Assembly (NCBI GenBank): GCA_023362775.1 | Contig: JALMGJ010000006.1 | Coordinates: forward strand, 57,999,501 to 58,063,500 | Reading direction: 5' to 3' | DNA length: 64,000 bases | Source: Charina bottae | Lineage: Eukaryota; Chordata; Lepidosauria; Squamata; Charinaidae | Part shown: piece after piece, positions 20,177 through 33,500 of the stretch | Position numbering within the stretch: position 1 is the first letter of the stretch | Layout of the letters: each line of letters starts with the position of its first letter | The notes under the pieces: generated by a model | Seen by the model: the letters and a program-made list of their open reading frames with translations, nothing else | Databases searched by the model: none | What the model was told of the DNA's origin: nothing | Position numbers and translations under genes: made by a program

Positions 20177-22939
20177 TAATGTCATTAATCCCAAGGGTGA
20201 TTAAGAAAAAAAAAACCTAAGCACAAACTACTGATCAAGTTTTCAAACCGGTAGGAGAGCAATATCACTTAATACTGGAGATGAGGGCTTAAACCAATTA
20301 ATATTCATCTGAATGGGCAGGGGGATTCTTCCCCCCCCCCAGAAAAAAAAACAGTTGCTGGGGGAAGAGTTTATAACATAGCTTCTAACCTCACATCTAG
20401 ATGTTTGTGTGTGTGTTAGGAATACTAATCAAGCACAAGAGCCTACGACCTGCAATATGCTATTTCAGTGAAAACTAGTCCATTTGTGTTTGTCGTAAGA
20501 AAAAGATTCTATAACTTATCGAGCAATAGTTTCTTCACCTAAAAGATGAGCCAATAATAGACCTCTATCCAAAATTATGATCTACCCTAGTAGTTGTTAT
20601 GGATCAATTGGATGACTTGTGTCCCCAGACAGAAGAGTTCAGAAGGCACCAGCAGAGTGCCTTCAGAGGTAGATTACGAGAAAGATCAGAGGTAGATCAG
20701 AGGTAGATTACGAGATCAGAAGTAGATTACGAGAAAGCTTCCTGCTGATCTCATGGAATGCAGGAGACCGCAAATTGAGATGATGTGTCATAGCCTGCAT
20801 TTTCTACAGAGAACGAAGTATAAAACATACTCTTGAAAAATGCTTAAATGTACAGTATATGGGATCACTTGGAATAGGAGGGGAGCCAAAGAAACTGAGA
20901 GTATAAATGTTTCTGATCAAAGTGCACTCCCTGCTGGAAATAAAGGTATAAACTCAGTTCTCTTATTGTAGCATTTTCCATCTATTTGACTTCAGTTGGC
21001 TTTCTTGATTTACTTCTTCAGCTGCTAGCTTCATGACACTTCTGATTTTTTACAGACTGTATGTGTTTAAACACCAGCAGTAACTTGAAGTCTTGAGCAG
21101 GGCAGTCACCATTTTGTTATCAGTTCTATGCATGCATCCCTCCTGTAGCAAATGATATATGGATAGTGATATGGTTTTTCTTGCCACTCATTTTAATACT
21201 AACTAAAGCAACAACCACTTACTATGACCAGTTAATGACTCAGAATATCCCGAATACCTCATTTGAACATCTTTAATTAGATAACCTCCTACTAGTTTCA
21301 ACTTGTGCGTTGTGAAGTTTCTAGTAGAACCTATCAGTAATTCCCCACTTTCACCACCACCACCATCATCTTTCATTATATTATTGTTTCAAAAAATAAT
21401 CAAGAGTGCAGGAACATATTAATGATTAAGAAGTTGAACTAAGTTGGAATATAAAGCCTTTTTATTCTTCTTGTCTTGGGAAATCCATGGCTGTCCTAGT
21501 AGGAAAAAGTCCACAGCGTGAAGGTTTCACTTCCAGCTGCCTATTGTGGGCATGTGTCTAAAAGTTTTTCTGACATTAATTGCTTTTACTCAGATCTTTG
21601 AGTGCAATTTCTAAAAGAAAAAAATAATCAATTTAAAAATGCAACAGAGTTTTGCATCTTATGTGAATGGAATTAGAACTGGAAGAATGACAAATCTATT
21701 CTGATTACACCATACCACATTTTTCATATGGATCCAAAAAGATGTAATGGAATTCCATGACTTCATCATTCAAAACAATCTCTGAAGTACAAAATAAAGA
21801 GGTAAAAAACACATAATTTGCCAAAGTATAGAAAAACTAACAATAGCATCCATTTTTTGAGAGGCTTCAGTAGATACCAATATTTCAATCTAGATCTCAG
21901 ATTAAAGGGAAGGAGAAACATTCTGCTCTTTCATGCCTGGTTATGACTTTTGTGTCACTCCAAAAGTAATCTGACAGGGGGCCTCAAGACAAAATTAAGT
22001 TTCTTCCTTATAACTGAATAGGATGATGGATGTATGAATAGCATAGTCACTATATAGTGCAACAAAGTAGTGAGGAACTGTGCAAACAGTTTAAGTGTCT
22101 GACAGCTGGCTAGCTTGATTTAAAATTACAATTTGAACAGAAAATCAACGCTATTTCTTAAGGGTCATTTTAAAAAGAATTATGAGTGCCATTCGTTTTG
22201 TTGTCATCAACAAAACATGCTGCAATAATCGAATACTAATTCAACTCCTTCTACAAAATACTCTTAACAGGGAAGATTTACTTCAAACATTATGTGTGGG
22301 GGAGTTTTTTTTTTCAAAAGCTTCATCACTGCCAGTGCACCTGCTTTCTAGAAAATCATTAGGTATAAATCCCAATGTACTCCAATCAACTTTGCTTTAG
22401 TTTCCCTGCCGTCTGCTCTAGAAGGAAATTAATGTTATTAGAGCTTCTTTTCCCCTCAAGACTGGCTGGTGTTTGGTTACTGTGCCAGCTGTCTAAGAGG
22501 TGCTTAGATCTGTGCTATACTGACCAACCTTATTGTCTGGGCATAGCACAAGTCCCAATATACTAATACTAAAGCTACAACTAGAGCCTGCACCAGCTGT
22601 TTAACTATTGCCCAGGTACTTAGATGGATTAGAGTACTCTAAACCACAAGCTTGACAGCATACACTCAGTCATCAAAAAAAAGCTATGTTGGCTGTTTTC
22701 ACTAAGAAACACTGGGCTGGGATTCAGCATATAATTTTCGCATAGTGAAGAGGGAAGAGAAATGAAAAAGCAACAAGACAAATGCCAATGGAACATCTTA
22801 GGCTTCAAATAGTTCCATCCCAGAAAGAATTTAGAATTTTATTTTTTGTTTGTGTGTGTAAAGGGTACAAGATGAGCATCAGCAAAGGGTCAAAGAGCAC
22901 CTCCAAACAGCATATCTGCTCCTACAAAGAGATGGGGGT
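20177..22939. other. Unannotated DNA with a short local tandem array
   Basis: Complex AT-rich DNA. Near 20665-20745 the unit 'gaggtagattacgaga' and variants repeat four times, an irregular minisatellite. C and A runs occur near 20330-20350. No gene is seen. Confidence 0.4.
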
Positions 22940-23122
22940 GGAACCTGTTTAGTGAAGGTAAGGTCTCATCTATATGGGTTAAGTTTCTATTCACCTCTAA
23001 ACCCTCTGTCTTGTCTGGATTCAACTTTAGCCTGTTACATTTCATCCATACCATTCTGGCCTAATCAGGAATCCCCAAATCCCCCAACACACCTAAGATG
23101 TAAAGAAGTAAAGCTGGGTGTC

Positions 23123-23169
23123 GTATGTATGTATGTATGTATGTATGTATGTATGTATGTATGTACATA

Positions 23170-23204
<35 letters not shown>
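23123..23204. repeat. (GTAT)n then (AC)n compound microsatellite
   Basis: About ten GTAT units (23123-23165), a short ACATACGT bridge, then about 17 AC units to 23204. They lie where the catalytic motif C of the host L2 relic should be. Confidence 0.97.
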
Positions 23205-23206
<2 letters not shown>

Positions 23207-23454
23207 CTGAGTAATATCCCATGCCTCCCGACAATCATTCCTAGCAGCTTCATATAGATGTTAAAATGCTTGGGGGACAAAACAGAAGTTTGTGGTTCCC
23301 CACAGCCCAAGGAATGTGGAGTGGAACAGTAGCGCCATAGTACTATCTGAAATCCTGGAACCCAAGATAGGAACAGAACAATGACAAACCCACACCCCCA
23401 ATCCTCAACTCCCTATCAGGTCCAGAATAACATGGCTGATAGTATCAAAAGCTG

Positions 23455-23668
23455 CCAGAGTTTGGTGTAGTGGTTAAGGCGCTAGACTTGAAACTGGGAG
23501 ATTGTGAGTTCTAGGCCTCCCTTAGGCATGAAAGCCAGCTGGGTGACTTTGGGCCAGTCACTCTCTCTCAGCCCAACACATCTCATCTCACAGGTTTGTT
23601 GTTGTGCAGAAAATAGGAGGCAGGAGTATTAGGTATATTCGGCACTTTGCGTTATATATAAAAAAGGA
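23455..23668 (+). mobile_element. tRNA-derived SINE, type A, diverged
   Basis: Head TTTGGTGTAGTGGTTAAGGC, body AAAGCCAGCTGGGTGACTTTGGGCCAGTCACTCTCTC, tail TTATATATAAAAAAGGAGGG. The copy is more diverged than the others, consistent with an old insertion in the L2 relic. Confidence 0.85.
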
Positions 23669-23908
23669 GGGATAAGAACCTATTACTTCTGTTGCATATT
23701 ACCTCTGGTACTTTCTCACTCCATCAGGAAGACTAATGCTGTGTCTATGCTGTGTTCCAGCCCGATATAAGACTGTGGATCTGAAAATCAGTTTCATATA
23801 GAAGCACTTGGAGCTGCTGAGCTACCACCTGTTTAACCAACTTGGCCGGAAACTGCAAATTTGTAACTGGCCTCTGGTTAGTAAAAAGGAAGGGATCAAG
23901 CATGTACA

Positions 23909-23936
23909 AACACACACACACACACACACACACACA
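23909..23936. repeat. (CA)n microsatellite
   Basis: Fourteen CA units inside the L2 relic's left-over sequence. Confidence 0.95.
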
Positions 23937-23945
23937 ATATGGGGC

Positions 23946-25207
23946 ATACAACTGCCTCCTTCAAGGCAAGCTGCACCACCCCCTGGTGCATAATAATCAA
24001 GAAAAATACCTCCCTCAAAAGATCACTCCCAGCCAGTATCAGTGAAAAGGGAGCTGTATTTAAAGGACTCCTTTGATTAATGATTCTATCTTAAGAGCTT
24101 CTTGCAATACTAACCTTGTATTGTTTAATTACTCTGTAAATTTTTCAGGACAGGATATCAATGCACACCCCTGATATTTATGTACAGGAAAACAATCCAT
24201 TACAAGCTCAAGTAGTACCTCAGCGGATGCATATCCCCAAATTTCTACTATAGCTTCCCACATAGGTTTGTAGAAAAGACATAAAAGATTAGTTCTTCAG
24301 ATAAAATAATTTAAAACAATATTTCAGAACTATGTACTTCAGTGGGAAAAGATGAGAGTGAGAAATTGTACCGTCTCATTTAAGAAATCTAGTTTTTGTT
24401 TTCTTATAATAAATACTGCTTTTGCCAGAATCTTCCTGTATACGTATTATTAAGCAAAAAGGTTAAGAAAATTCAAATAGTGTCTCCAAGATTCCCTAAA
24501 GCCTTTCTTTTTACATTAACCAATGAGGTTAAATTAATTTCATTTATTTTAGATTTTTTTTTCTTCATCTTCTTTTTCTTTTTTAAGAACACTAGGGTTA
24601 TATAGCTCTCCTAATTCAATGATAACAAAGTCCTTACTATAAATCCTGCCATGTGGGACAAATCTGTCAAGATCTTGATCATAAAAACAAATGAACAGAC
24701 AATGAAATGTGACATATGTAGCACATAGTTGCAGTGATATATTACCTCTCACATAACAGAGGGCCATATTGTTACTAGATGTTAGGGCTGCTGTGGTAAA
24801 CAATGTACTTCTGCATTTACAGCTATTGAATAACAATCTTCTGAAAAGAAATAAGCCTCTAGATAGTCTAACGAGAGACACAGAGAGAAATATCCTACAA
24901 TGTTAAACACCTTTCCAGAGAACAGATAAATTTATATAAAGTATTTCAGTACTAATATATATTTGTGGTATTAACTCCAGGGCAAAAGAGACATTGATGC
25001 TGCTACTAATGCAGTTATTACATCCTTTTATTTTTCCAGATTTCTTGTATTTTTTCTGCAGTTTATTCTTGGAACAGCTACTTCACCCAGATAGAAACTA
25101 GAAATCAATCAAAATACCATCTTTTAAATCCAGATCTCCCACTATATAAGAGTTGAATTTCTTATGCTTAAAGTCATTTTCAGACTCATATATTACTGTA
25201 ACACTGA
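23946..25207. other. Unannotated DNA
   Basis: No recognised repeat or coding motif. A T-rich pyrimidine tract lies near 24550-24585. Confidence 0.35.
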
Positions 25208-25221
25208 ACATTATTATTATT

Positions 25222-25368
25222 GATGGTTGTTGTGGGTTGTCCGGACTGTGTGGCCGTGTTCTAGCAGTTTTGGTTCCTAGGAAGGAACCAAAACTGCCAG
25301 AACATGGCCACACAGCCCGGAAAACCCACAACAACCATCGGATTCCGGCCGTGAAAGCCTTCGACTAT
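25222..25368. mobile_element. Penelope-like foldback of terminal blocks only, 14-bp TSD
   Basis: The insert is a palindrome centred near 25280 (TTCCTAGGAAGGAA). Each roughly 58-bp arm is the AAAACTGCCAGAACATGGCC / CACAGCCCGGAAAACCCAC block that ends the element at 14647-15757. Only the right side continues through CCGTGAAAGCCTTCGACTAT, the same terminus as at 14647. ACATTATTATTATT flanks it at 25208-25221 and 25369-25382, though this repeat is low complexity. No coding or hammerhead sequence remains. Confidence 0.82.
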
Positions 25369-25370
25369 AC

Positions 25371-25436
25371 ATTATTATTATTATCATTATTATTTATTTA
25401 TTTAATTTTTATCCCACCTTTATTATTTTTATATAT
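25371..25436 (-). mobile_element. (ATT)n plus type A SINE tail fragment
   Basis: After ATT units, 25391-25436 reads on the minus strand as AATAATAAAGGTGGGATAAAAATT, the tail shared by type A SINEs. Head and body are absent. Confidence 0.55.
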
Positions 25437-28400
25437 ATTCCAAAGTCACAAGGTTTGTTTTAGCTTTTGTTTATTATGCTACATCTCACTCGAAAAACTT
25501 TCCACTGAAAAAATGCATCTACAGTATCTTGACATCTGAGGAAAATGTAAATTTCTTTTAAAAATATCTGATTAGCTGACTGCCAGCAATTAATCAACTA
25601 AAATATATTTAGTTGGTTGATAGTCCTAGTTAATAGGGAAGTATGAAGCAGACCAGATGGGTTGGGAAAAGAGGAATGACATGGGTCTAATGAGGCATGA
25701 GAAAAGCAAGGTGGGAACTGGTGTAATAAGTAGGAATGAAGAAAGATGATATGCTGAGGAGACGATGAGGCAAGAGAGAAAGGAGAAAAATAATACACTG
25801 TAGACAACAGAGAAGAAAAGTATGAGAAAGGGGAGATGAAAAGTCTTCTACTGAGTAAAGTACAATAAGGTAAAAATACTTTACCCATGTACAACTTGCC
25901 ATATAAAAAGCCCTGGAAAAGATACAGAAACAGAGTATTTATTATTGTTCCACTGAATAATAGATACATATACCATGTGATTACAAGTTGCACAGGCCTG
26001 AACAGAACAACATCTGGATAGAAAAAAAGCAGGCTGTAAGGATTTCCTGACTGGCAATCAGAAGGCATTTGGTTATCCAATACTCAGGACTCAATCATTC
26101 CAGAATACACATAGATTTAAATGCAGGCTTGAAATAGTTATGTGCATCCTAGAGGCAAAATAAAGCAAAATAACTCTGTCACCAATATCATCATCATCAT
26201 CTTTATACCACTTCAGAAGTCATCCTGATCAATGCTATATCACAGGATTCTGTCCAGGTTTTGCTCCTTAGATTCTGACTAAAAATAGATTCAGCAAATG
26301 AACACCAAGAGAGACAATAATGTACAGTATCTTGTGCAGAACACTGAGACTGTCACATTACAACTTCTCTCTTCGGTGGCACTGAGAAGAGTGCTGTGAA
26401 GCAGGATTCACAGTACCAGAACAAGCTCTGATAGTGGAAACTGATGTTGTGTATTTATCCTCTCACATTAAGTACCGAAGAGGCAGTCTTTGTATGTGCT
26501 TCCTGTAGAGTTTTTGCAAATTTGTTTCTTTTCCATCTTCCAGCAGGTGACAGAAAGTAGCAGTTATGACAAATGCTGGGGATGGAGGAGGATCAAACAC
26601 AAGATCTAAACAAGAAATAATAAATGTCACTAGGTTTCTTGGTACTTATGTGCACACTTAGGCAAAAGTACATATCAGAATCCCCATAAAACGGGAAAGA
26701 CATTGATATGGTAGAGCAAAAAGGTGCTAAAATTTGCTGGACAGAAACAAACCACTGCACTTTTAGGACAACATGCAATACATAAGTTCAGAATAAAATT
26801 TTAGTCCATTGTGCCATAGTAATTTTCTCTATCACATTCATTTCTGTGTACTTAAGAAAGAAGTGCAACTAGCTTGTGAACACATCTGTAGATATCAGGC
26901 ATCATATCAGATATGTTCTGATATGTAAAATTACTTAACTTACATTTGTGTGGGAGCAAATGTTACTATTCATTTATTTCAAACTTGCATATCCTTACAG
27001 CAACCTTCTGTCTTAAATCTTTAAAAAGTATACAATATCAGAAATAAATGTTAGGAAATAACACACTAGCAGCAGTTTATAGATACACACAGAAAATAAC
27101 AGCATAAAATGTTAATAACAGAAATCCTGAACAAACAATCCAACGCAATCTTGATCTTATGTCAAGATTGCTATCCAAATAATCATCGTAGTGCATTCTG
27201 TGATTGAATCTTGTTCTCTAGGCATCGCTGGCTTAACTTTGAGACAGTGCGAGAACCTAGAGAAGAGTCTCAAAGGAAGAATTCAGTCATGGCCAGATGG
27301 GAAAAAGCAGGATCTTCAAATAAACGGGGTCTGACAACATTTAGGCTGCAATCCTATGTGTATTTAATTGGGAATAAGACCCATGAATTTATAGGTGAAT
27401 AGACATAAATAGGACTTCACTGATAGATATTTAAACCTGAGAACAAGAAACAAATTATACCTGGAAATAGAAAATTAGGGCAATTTATCCAATACAATCA
27501 GTCCAATTAGTAGTCTCAGTGACATATTTTGTATCAATTAAACATTTTGAATAGCCTCATAAAACATATTATAGTAGCTAAAATGGAATGTTACAAGAAC
27601 ATAATACTGCATTGTGTGCGTGTACAGAATGTTACACATAATCCTTGCTCTGTCACATGAATATCCATTTCATAAATGCAACAGAAGGCACATCTGTGTC
27701 ATTTGCACTTGTCATCACAGTTTTACACATACATATGCAATGTTTTGTGTATAAAATTAAAAACAGAATTTGGAAATGGCTCTTAGCCTACCTGTATTTT
27801 CTGGCAGCTGAAAGTCTGCCTTGGATGCAGTGTTTAATACAAATGATTTATTTAGCATTTAGTCTGGAGAAGAGACACTTTAGAGGCACTATGACAGAGG
27901 TCTTCAAATATTTGAACTGCAAAGTTATTTTCTGTAGTCCCAAATTTCAAACCCTGAAACAAGTAGCTAAAATTATAAGAAAGGAAATTTCAATTACATA
28001 TTAGAAATCAGAAATCTATGATAGTAAAACTTGCTTGACAAGTGGAACAGACTGGAATGGAAGGTCACCTCTCTTAACAGAACTCTAGAAGATTTAGCAG
28101 ATGCTTTGCACAAATTCCAATTCCAATTATAGGACTGCACAAACTATGAAGTATTATCATGCTTGTATACACCACATAATACAATCACTGCCCTAGCAGA
28201 TTCTTGGCAATTATGCTGCAAGTAAAACACTTTGTAATATGCTTTCTGATGCCACACTCTATCATTAGCAATGGTTCTAAGACTTAATGATTAAGACTAA
28301 TGACTGAGAACCTTCATAGACAATGGTTCTAAGACTTAATAGATGTGCAATAGGAACTCAATGTTCTGAGGGCTATGCATTTTCCCTGGCAAAAACTAAA

Positions 28401-30164
28401 CACAGTTTGAATTGGAGTCATGGTTCACAGCATCTTTTCTGTGAACAAGAATCAAAACAACATCATAGTCTTAGAAGATGAAATCACCTTTGAGACCACT
28501 AAGACACATCTAGATTAGATATATATATAGATAAAACATTCCTGAGACGTAGCCACCATCGGTTCCACTAACAGAACAGGCAGATTGTTCTTTTCAAATC
28601 CCATCTAATTGTTGTACTCTTGTTTTCCAGAGCAAAGGAGTGTGTCTCCTTTGGGATTTTCTGTGTAGTATCCCTTCAACAGGTATAATTACTCCCAATA
28701 ATGTATGGATTTCTTGCTTAAGCTGTTCCTCATAGGACTAGATTCCCAGAACTCTTACCAACTTGATTGACAAGATGGAATTGTCCAGATGAGGACAATG
28801 TCCTCTTAAAATTAGCAAATAAATCTTGGTGAGAGGTAATAGGGGAGCAAAGTCTTGAGTAGCAAATGGACAACAAAGCCTAGATCTAGACAATTCCTGC
28901 TTTCTCTGTCCTTGAACAGGAAAAGCAGGAGCTCTGTCAAAACTTTATCCCACTTTTCCTGGCTCAACCCAAAGGACTAACCATTTATCAAAACCATCCA
29001 ACAATCATAGCAGTTTTACTAAAATTTACTACTTTATTTAGGTATTGTTTTTTACCTAGTTTAGTTATTGTGGGGAAATGGGGTATCGTACAAATTAATT
29101 TATCCTTTTAGAAAATTGCAGTATCCCATAGTTTGAGGAAGACGCCTAGCCAGCACAGAAGAGAGTAGAACTATGACTCTGTGTGTTCTGCGCACTTTGT
29201 TTCTGTTAAAACATTTTAAAATTAAGATTTCAACCTTTCTACAATCCTAAATTTAAAATCATGTGGAAAGCAAATTTATATAAATCTGGTAAGTGACAAA
29301 AGTGTTTAAGATGTTTTCCCATGCTAGGCTTCCATTTGAAAAAGGGATTTTCTCTTATTTGTATTGAGGGGGAAATGATATCTGGAGTTCACATAAAGTT
29401 TAATTTGCTATTAAATTGACAGTAAAATGGAAGTTCCACAAGTTGTCTAAATAAGATTCAGAAAACTGTTCAACCACTAATGAATCTTTTACACTTGTTC
29501 AGACAGTCTTATCTCAGGAAACTCGTCTTATAAACAAATTTCACAAAGCTTCTCAATACGTCTACACTGGGGATTCCAGACAAATTATAAATCCATACCC
29601 TAATTTAATTTTACAGCAACAGGAAATAAATTGCATCAAACCAATTAAATATTTGTTGTGGATGGTAACGTTTTTAAATGATCTCATATTTTTATTAAAT
29701 CTTGATGATGATTTAAATAACATTAGATCACCTAAAATATATATATTTGAGATGTTTAATAAATACAGTAAATGAAAAAAAATAATCTCCCATTAATACC
29801 TTTCTCCAAAATAAATGAGATCTTGAGATAAAAAGTTAAAAGAAGCTCTCCCAGTGTTTTTGAAATATACAAATTGCATGATCCTCCCAGAGAATGTTTG
29901 TTGGGTAAGACTTTTCCTCTTCTTACAAACTTTATTGGCCTCATCTTTCCTGTAAAATTTCACTTAGAAAAGTTTTAAATCTGGTCCTGCCCCTCAAACT
30001 CTTTTCATGTAACCTCTCAAATTTCCTCAGAACAAGGACAAAAACTAATTAAAACAAAACCTTCTTAACTCAGTCATAACCTTCCCCAATTACTGTCAAC
30101 CTATACCTATACTTTGATGTGTGACGAGAAGGAACTCAGAGACAAATATTCTCTGCAGAATATT
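25437..30164. other. Long TE-poor stretch, no gene recognised
   Basis: About 4.7 kb with only one small repeat that I recognise (27342-27423) and a few short (ATC)n and (AT)n tracts. A 20-mer (CAATGGTTCTAAGACTTAAT) is directly repeated at 28269 and 28321. The open frames up to 160 codons lack family motifs. Confidence 0.4.
27342..27423. mobile_element. Short foldback-type repeat relic
   Basis: GGCTGCAATCCTATGTGTAT at the left, and a decayed inverse (ATAAATAGGACTTCACTGA) at the right with GGGAATAAGACCCATGAA between, match a common amniote palindromic repeat built on 'tgcaatcctat...taagtcccattgaa'. The superfamily is uncertain. Confidence 0.5.
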
Positions 30165-30371
30165 TCCTTCCTTCCTACCTGTGGGACACCCTTCCACCAG
30201 ACATCAGAACCACACATTCATTTCTAGTATTTAAAAACACGAATTTTAAATGTGCATTTGGGGGCTGAGATGAGAATGAGTTGTATCTGAATTGGGATAA
30301 ATCTGGCTGCCTTGGTATTTATTATAATGCATTCTGACTTTTATGATTTGTATTGAATGTATGTTTAAGGC

Positions 30372-30409
<38 letters not shown>

Positions 30410-30525
30410 GAAATTTTTTGAATTATTGTCATGCCATGTATTTTATGTTTTGCAGTAAGATGCTTAGAATGGGGTGATTGAAATGGCATAAAAGCATTCC
30501 AGATAAATAAGCGAATAAATAAATG
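30165..30525 (+). mobile_element. Old L2/CR1-type LINE 3' end
   Basis: Plus strand. 'GTGGGACACCCTTCCACCAGACATCAGAACC' (given in part) translates like the LWDTLPPDIRT stretch near the L2 ORF2 C-terminus, followed by a decayed 3' UTR ending in ATAAATAAGCGAATAAATAAATG. A (TTA)n tract of 12 units lies inside at 30373-30409. Confidence 0.5.
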
Positions 30526-33500
30526 TAAAATTAAACCTTCAAATTAACCTTTTTGCAACAAATAAAATATGTTTTTCAGTGTACTAGTGAGAATAACATA
30601 AATACAGTAGTCCCAATAAATACATTAGTGTATCTACATCTATATCATTAACCTCATAAACCAATGTTTGCCAACTTCAAATAGTGAAACTCGACAACTT
30701 GCCCTCCAAGCACAGTTCAAGAGGAGTTCAATTAAATGATTTGGCTGCTTTTGTTACTTGCTGAACTGCTATTCTTTCATTCCTTTTCTGCCCAAGATAC
30801 AAATTTCATTTCATGAGGCTTCTGCCTGCTTTCATGCAGAACTGTAAATAATGAATTAGGCCTATCAACATCTTACTTCTGTTTTTAAAACCCTGGCAAA
30901 GAATGGCTTGTTTGAATTCTGAGCAAGGGAAAATGGATTCAGGAACCAGTCATTTTACATTTCAAAGTAACTTTACAATTAAAGGAAACTATAACACAGA
31001 TTCCAGTGTGTTTCAGATATACCACTACTGTTGGTTTATATTTACTGTATGAAATGTATGCCACAGTCTTTCCAATGATTTCTATGACAGTTAACAAGAC
31101 TTTTTCCTCTTTAAGTTGTATTACTTTTTTTGAAATATTAGTTGTTCATGTTTCCTATAAGCCGCTAATAACTGCCAACACTATTAACAATATTACATTT
31201 GCTCATATAATTATGCCAAGAGTTCTATCATGAAAAAACATAATAAATTTTGGACTTCTACAAAATAACTGTTTGTAAAATCATTGGATGCATGTTTAAG
31301 GAATTTTAATTACGGTTCTGATTACTTTATATTCAAAACACAGCATTCAGGTAATACAGTCTTTATGATGATAAGCAGTTTAATTAGCAAAGTAAGATAA
31401 GCAAAAATGCCTTTTAAAGTTATTGAATTTGCCCATGCTGGTCAGGTGGTAACTTTAACAGATAGTTTCCCTTGGTAGTCTGAAAATGTGAAATGCTAAT
31501 TCAAGTTCAACCTTTGTCTCTGTACACTGTAGCAACTGTTTTTTATGACAATGGGTTTGCTCCCCATTGTGTGTGTGTCAACACTATGCTTATAATTTGA
31601 TTGCAAATCTCAACCTGCCTTTAATCATTTTGCCAGTCTAAACAAATGAAGTTCTGCCGTAGACTTCTGCATGAGACAGGGCGCAAATGTTGCCTGCTGC
31701 CAAAAGTGTGCTTATCCCTTTCAAACAAACTGTCTCAGAGGATAGCCATTGATTTCCTCGTTATTATGAACATGAAATTATTGAATGACAGATGATAGAG
31801 TGTTAGGTCCTACAAATATATTCCCAAATGAGTTATCTAGCCAAGGTTGTCATAGCAACTGTGTTGTTTGGCAGAGCTTGTATGACAAAGAACTCTCTTC
31901 TCAGAACTGGTACAAAACAGAAGAATGGTCTTTACTTTGTACCCAAATCGGCAAATAGACAGACTAGGGACACTTCCCAGGACAGTTGGGGCAGGGGGTG
32001 GGGAAGCAGCATTTCTCATTCAATTCAGAGGCAAGCAAATGGGTTGTGGCCATTTAGCAAGCTTTCTGGCAGAGTGTTACATTCAAAAATGGACAACTGC
32101 CCTGGGAACTGGGCTTGTTAATTCCCCATAGGTAAAATAATTCATTAGAAATCACTGATTCTACAGGGAATGCACATTATGCATTGCAATACACAACTGT
32201 CAAGTCTTTTCTTTTGCCAGTGTTCATTCATCACCTGTCATTTGATGCAACAATTTCATGGACACATAACATATATGCTGCAGAAACCATATACACATTA
32301 TTTTCAATCTATTTCCTACTTCAACTTTCAATAGGGTGCTTTTATCTAAGTATGTTAATGTTGGTTTCCTACAGTTCTTATTGTTCTAGTATGTTTTGCA
32401 TCAGGATGAAGAACTCAGAAATATGACATGGGAATAACCAATAGCTATACAAAGTCCCACAACTTCTAATCATTTTTAAGTGTACCTCATTAAAAATACA
32501 CAGCTAGTAGTAGCAGCTAGAGTGAACAGAGCTCCTGGTAGAGAAAGTATCAGATAGCTGTTTGATAAGGAAGGGTGAAACTTTTTCAAGCAGATATTCA
32601 ACAAGTAGCAATTTCCAGATTTGTCAGTTTCAGAGGAGGATATCCAAAATATCTAGAAATGCTATTATCTGCTTTAACTTTTAGCTTGACAAAAACATGA
32701 GGAGCTCCCAACTCTTTCTGCAATTGGTTACCTTTTGCTTGTTTATGTTTAAAATGTAGGAAGTTTATGTTTATTGACACTTCTCTGCTATTTCAGGCTT
32801 TATGAAACAAAAATCAAATAACGTGATGAGGACCACCCATATAGCTTTAGTGAGATATTAACGTCTAAGGGGGAAAAAAAGACTAGTAGTCTGTTTTCCA
32901 AAAAGAAAAGCTATATATGAGAAACCCATAAAGTTGTTACTATGACAGCCAGGGTCAAAAGTTTTGAAGTATCAGAACAGATCCAACATATTAGTTAAGC
33001 ACCTAAATTCAGACTATATTTAAATACATTCACATACTGTTCAAGCCACAATGTAGGTAGTGCTTTATAATATCTTTGATGATACTACAGAAAGGTCTCC
33101 CCCCTTGCAGCAGAGAAGATCCAATATCTTTGTTCTTTTGTGTGCAAGACATATAGCAAGGATGAGGAATGCATTGGTTGAGCTTCAGAAGTGTTTTATC
33201 TATCTAGGATTTAAGGGGAAAACATAGAGCACAAAAATTCTGGTTCTTTATTTTGTGCCATAAGAATTACATAAGAAACAAGTGTAATTTTTTTTTAAAA
33301 AATAGAGGATGATGGTAGCCCCTGTAAAAGTGCAGCAGGGTTCCAAAGGTCGGTTCATTTTAGATATCCCCTGATTTAAGAGAGATATTTCATGATCACA
33401 ATCATCTTAGGTAATCAAGCATGTGAACCCGAGTCTTAGAAAAAGGAACAGCACTTATCTCCAGTCATCAGTTAAGCATGAGTGTGTGCACACACACTCA

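Larger units (their letters stand above)
22940..23945 (-). pseudogene. Old L2-type RT relic carrying microsatellites and a SINE
   Basis: Minus-strand pieces match L2 RT: 'VLSPKHFNIYMKLLGMIVGRHGI' (motif B and beyond, 23290-23220) and 'LVKQVVAQQLQVLLYETDF' (fingers region, 23860-23800). The YADDTQLY region that should follow RHGI is replaced by (AC)n and (GTAT)n arrays at 23123-23204. A type A SINE splits the upstream part at about 23455-23668. The relic is much more decayed than the copies at 3.8, 12.7 and 19.8 kb. Confidence 0.6.

Noticed and set aside
24541..24600. Polypyrimidine tract and AG as a splice acceptor
   Set aside because: No open, motif-bearing exon follows. T-rich tracts are common in this AT-rich DNA.
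25598..26080. 160-codon minus-strand frame rich in Ser, Phe and Leu
   Set aside because: No family motif, no splice-site or promoter support, and skewed composition that follows the local purine-rich strand.
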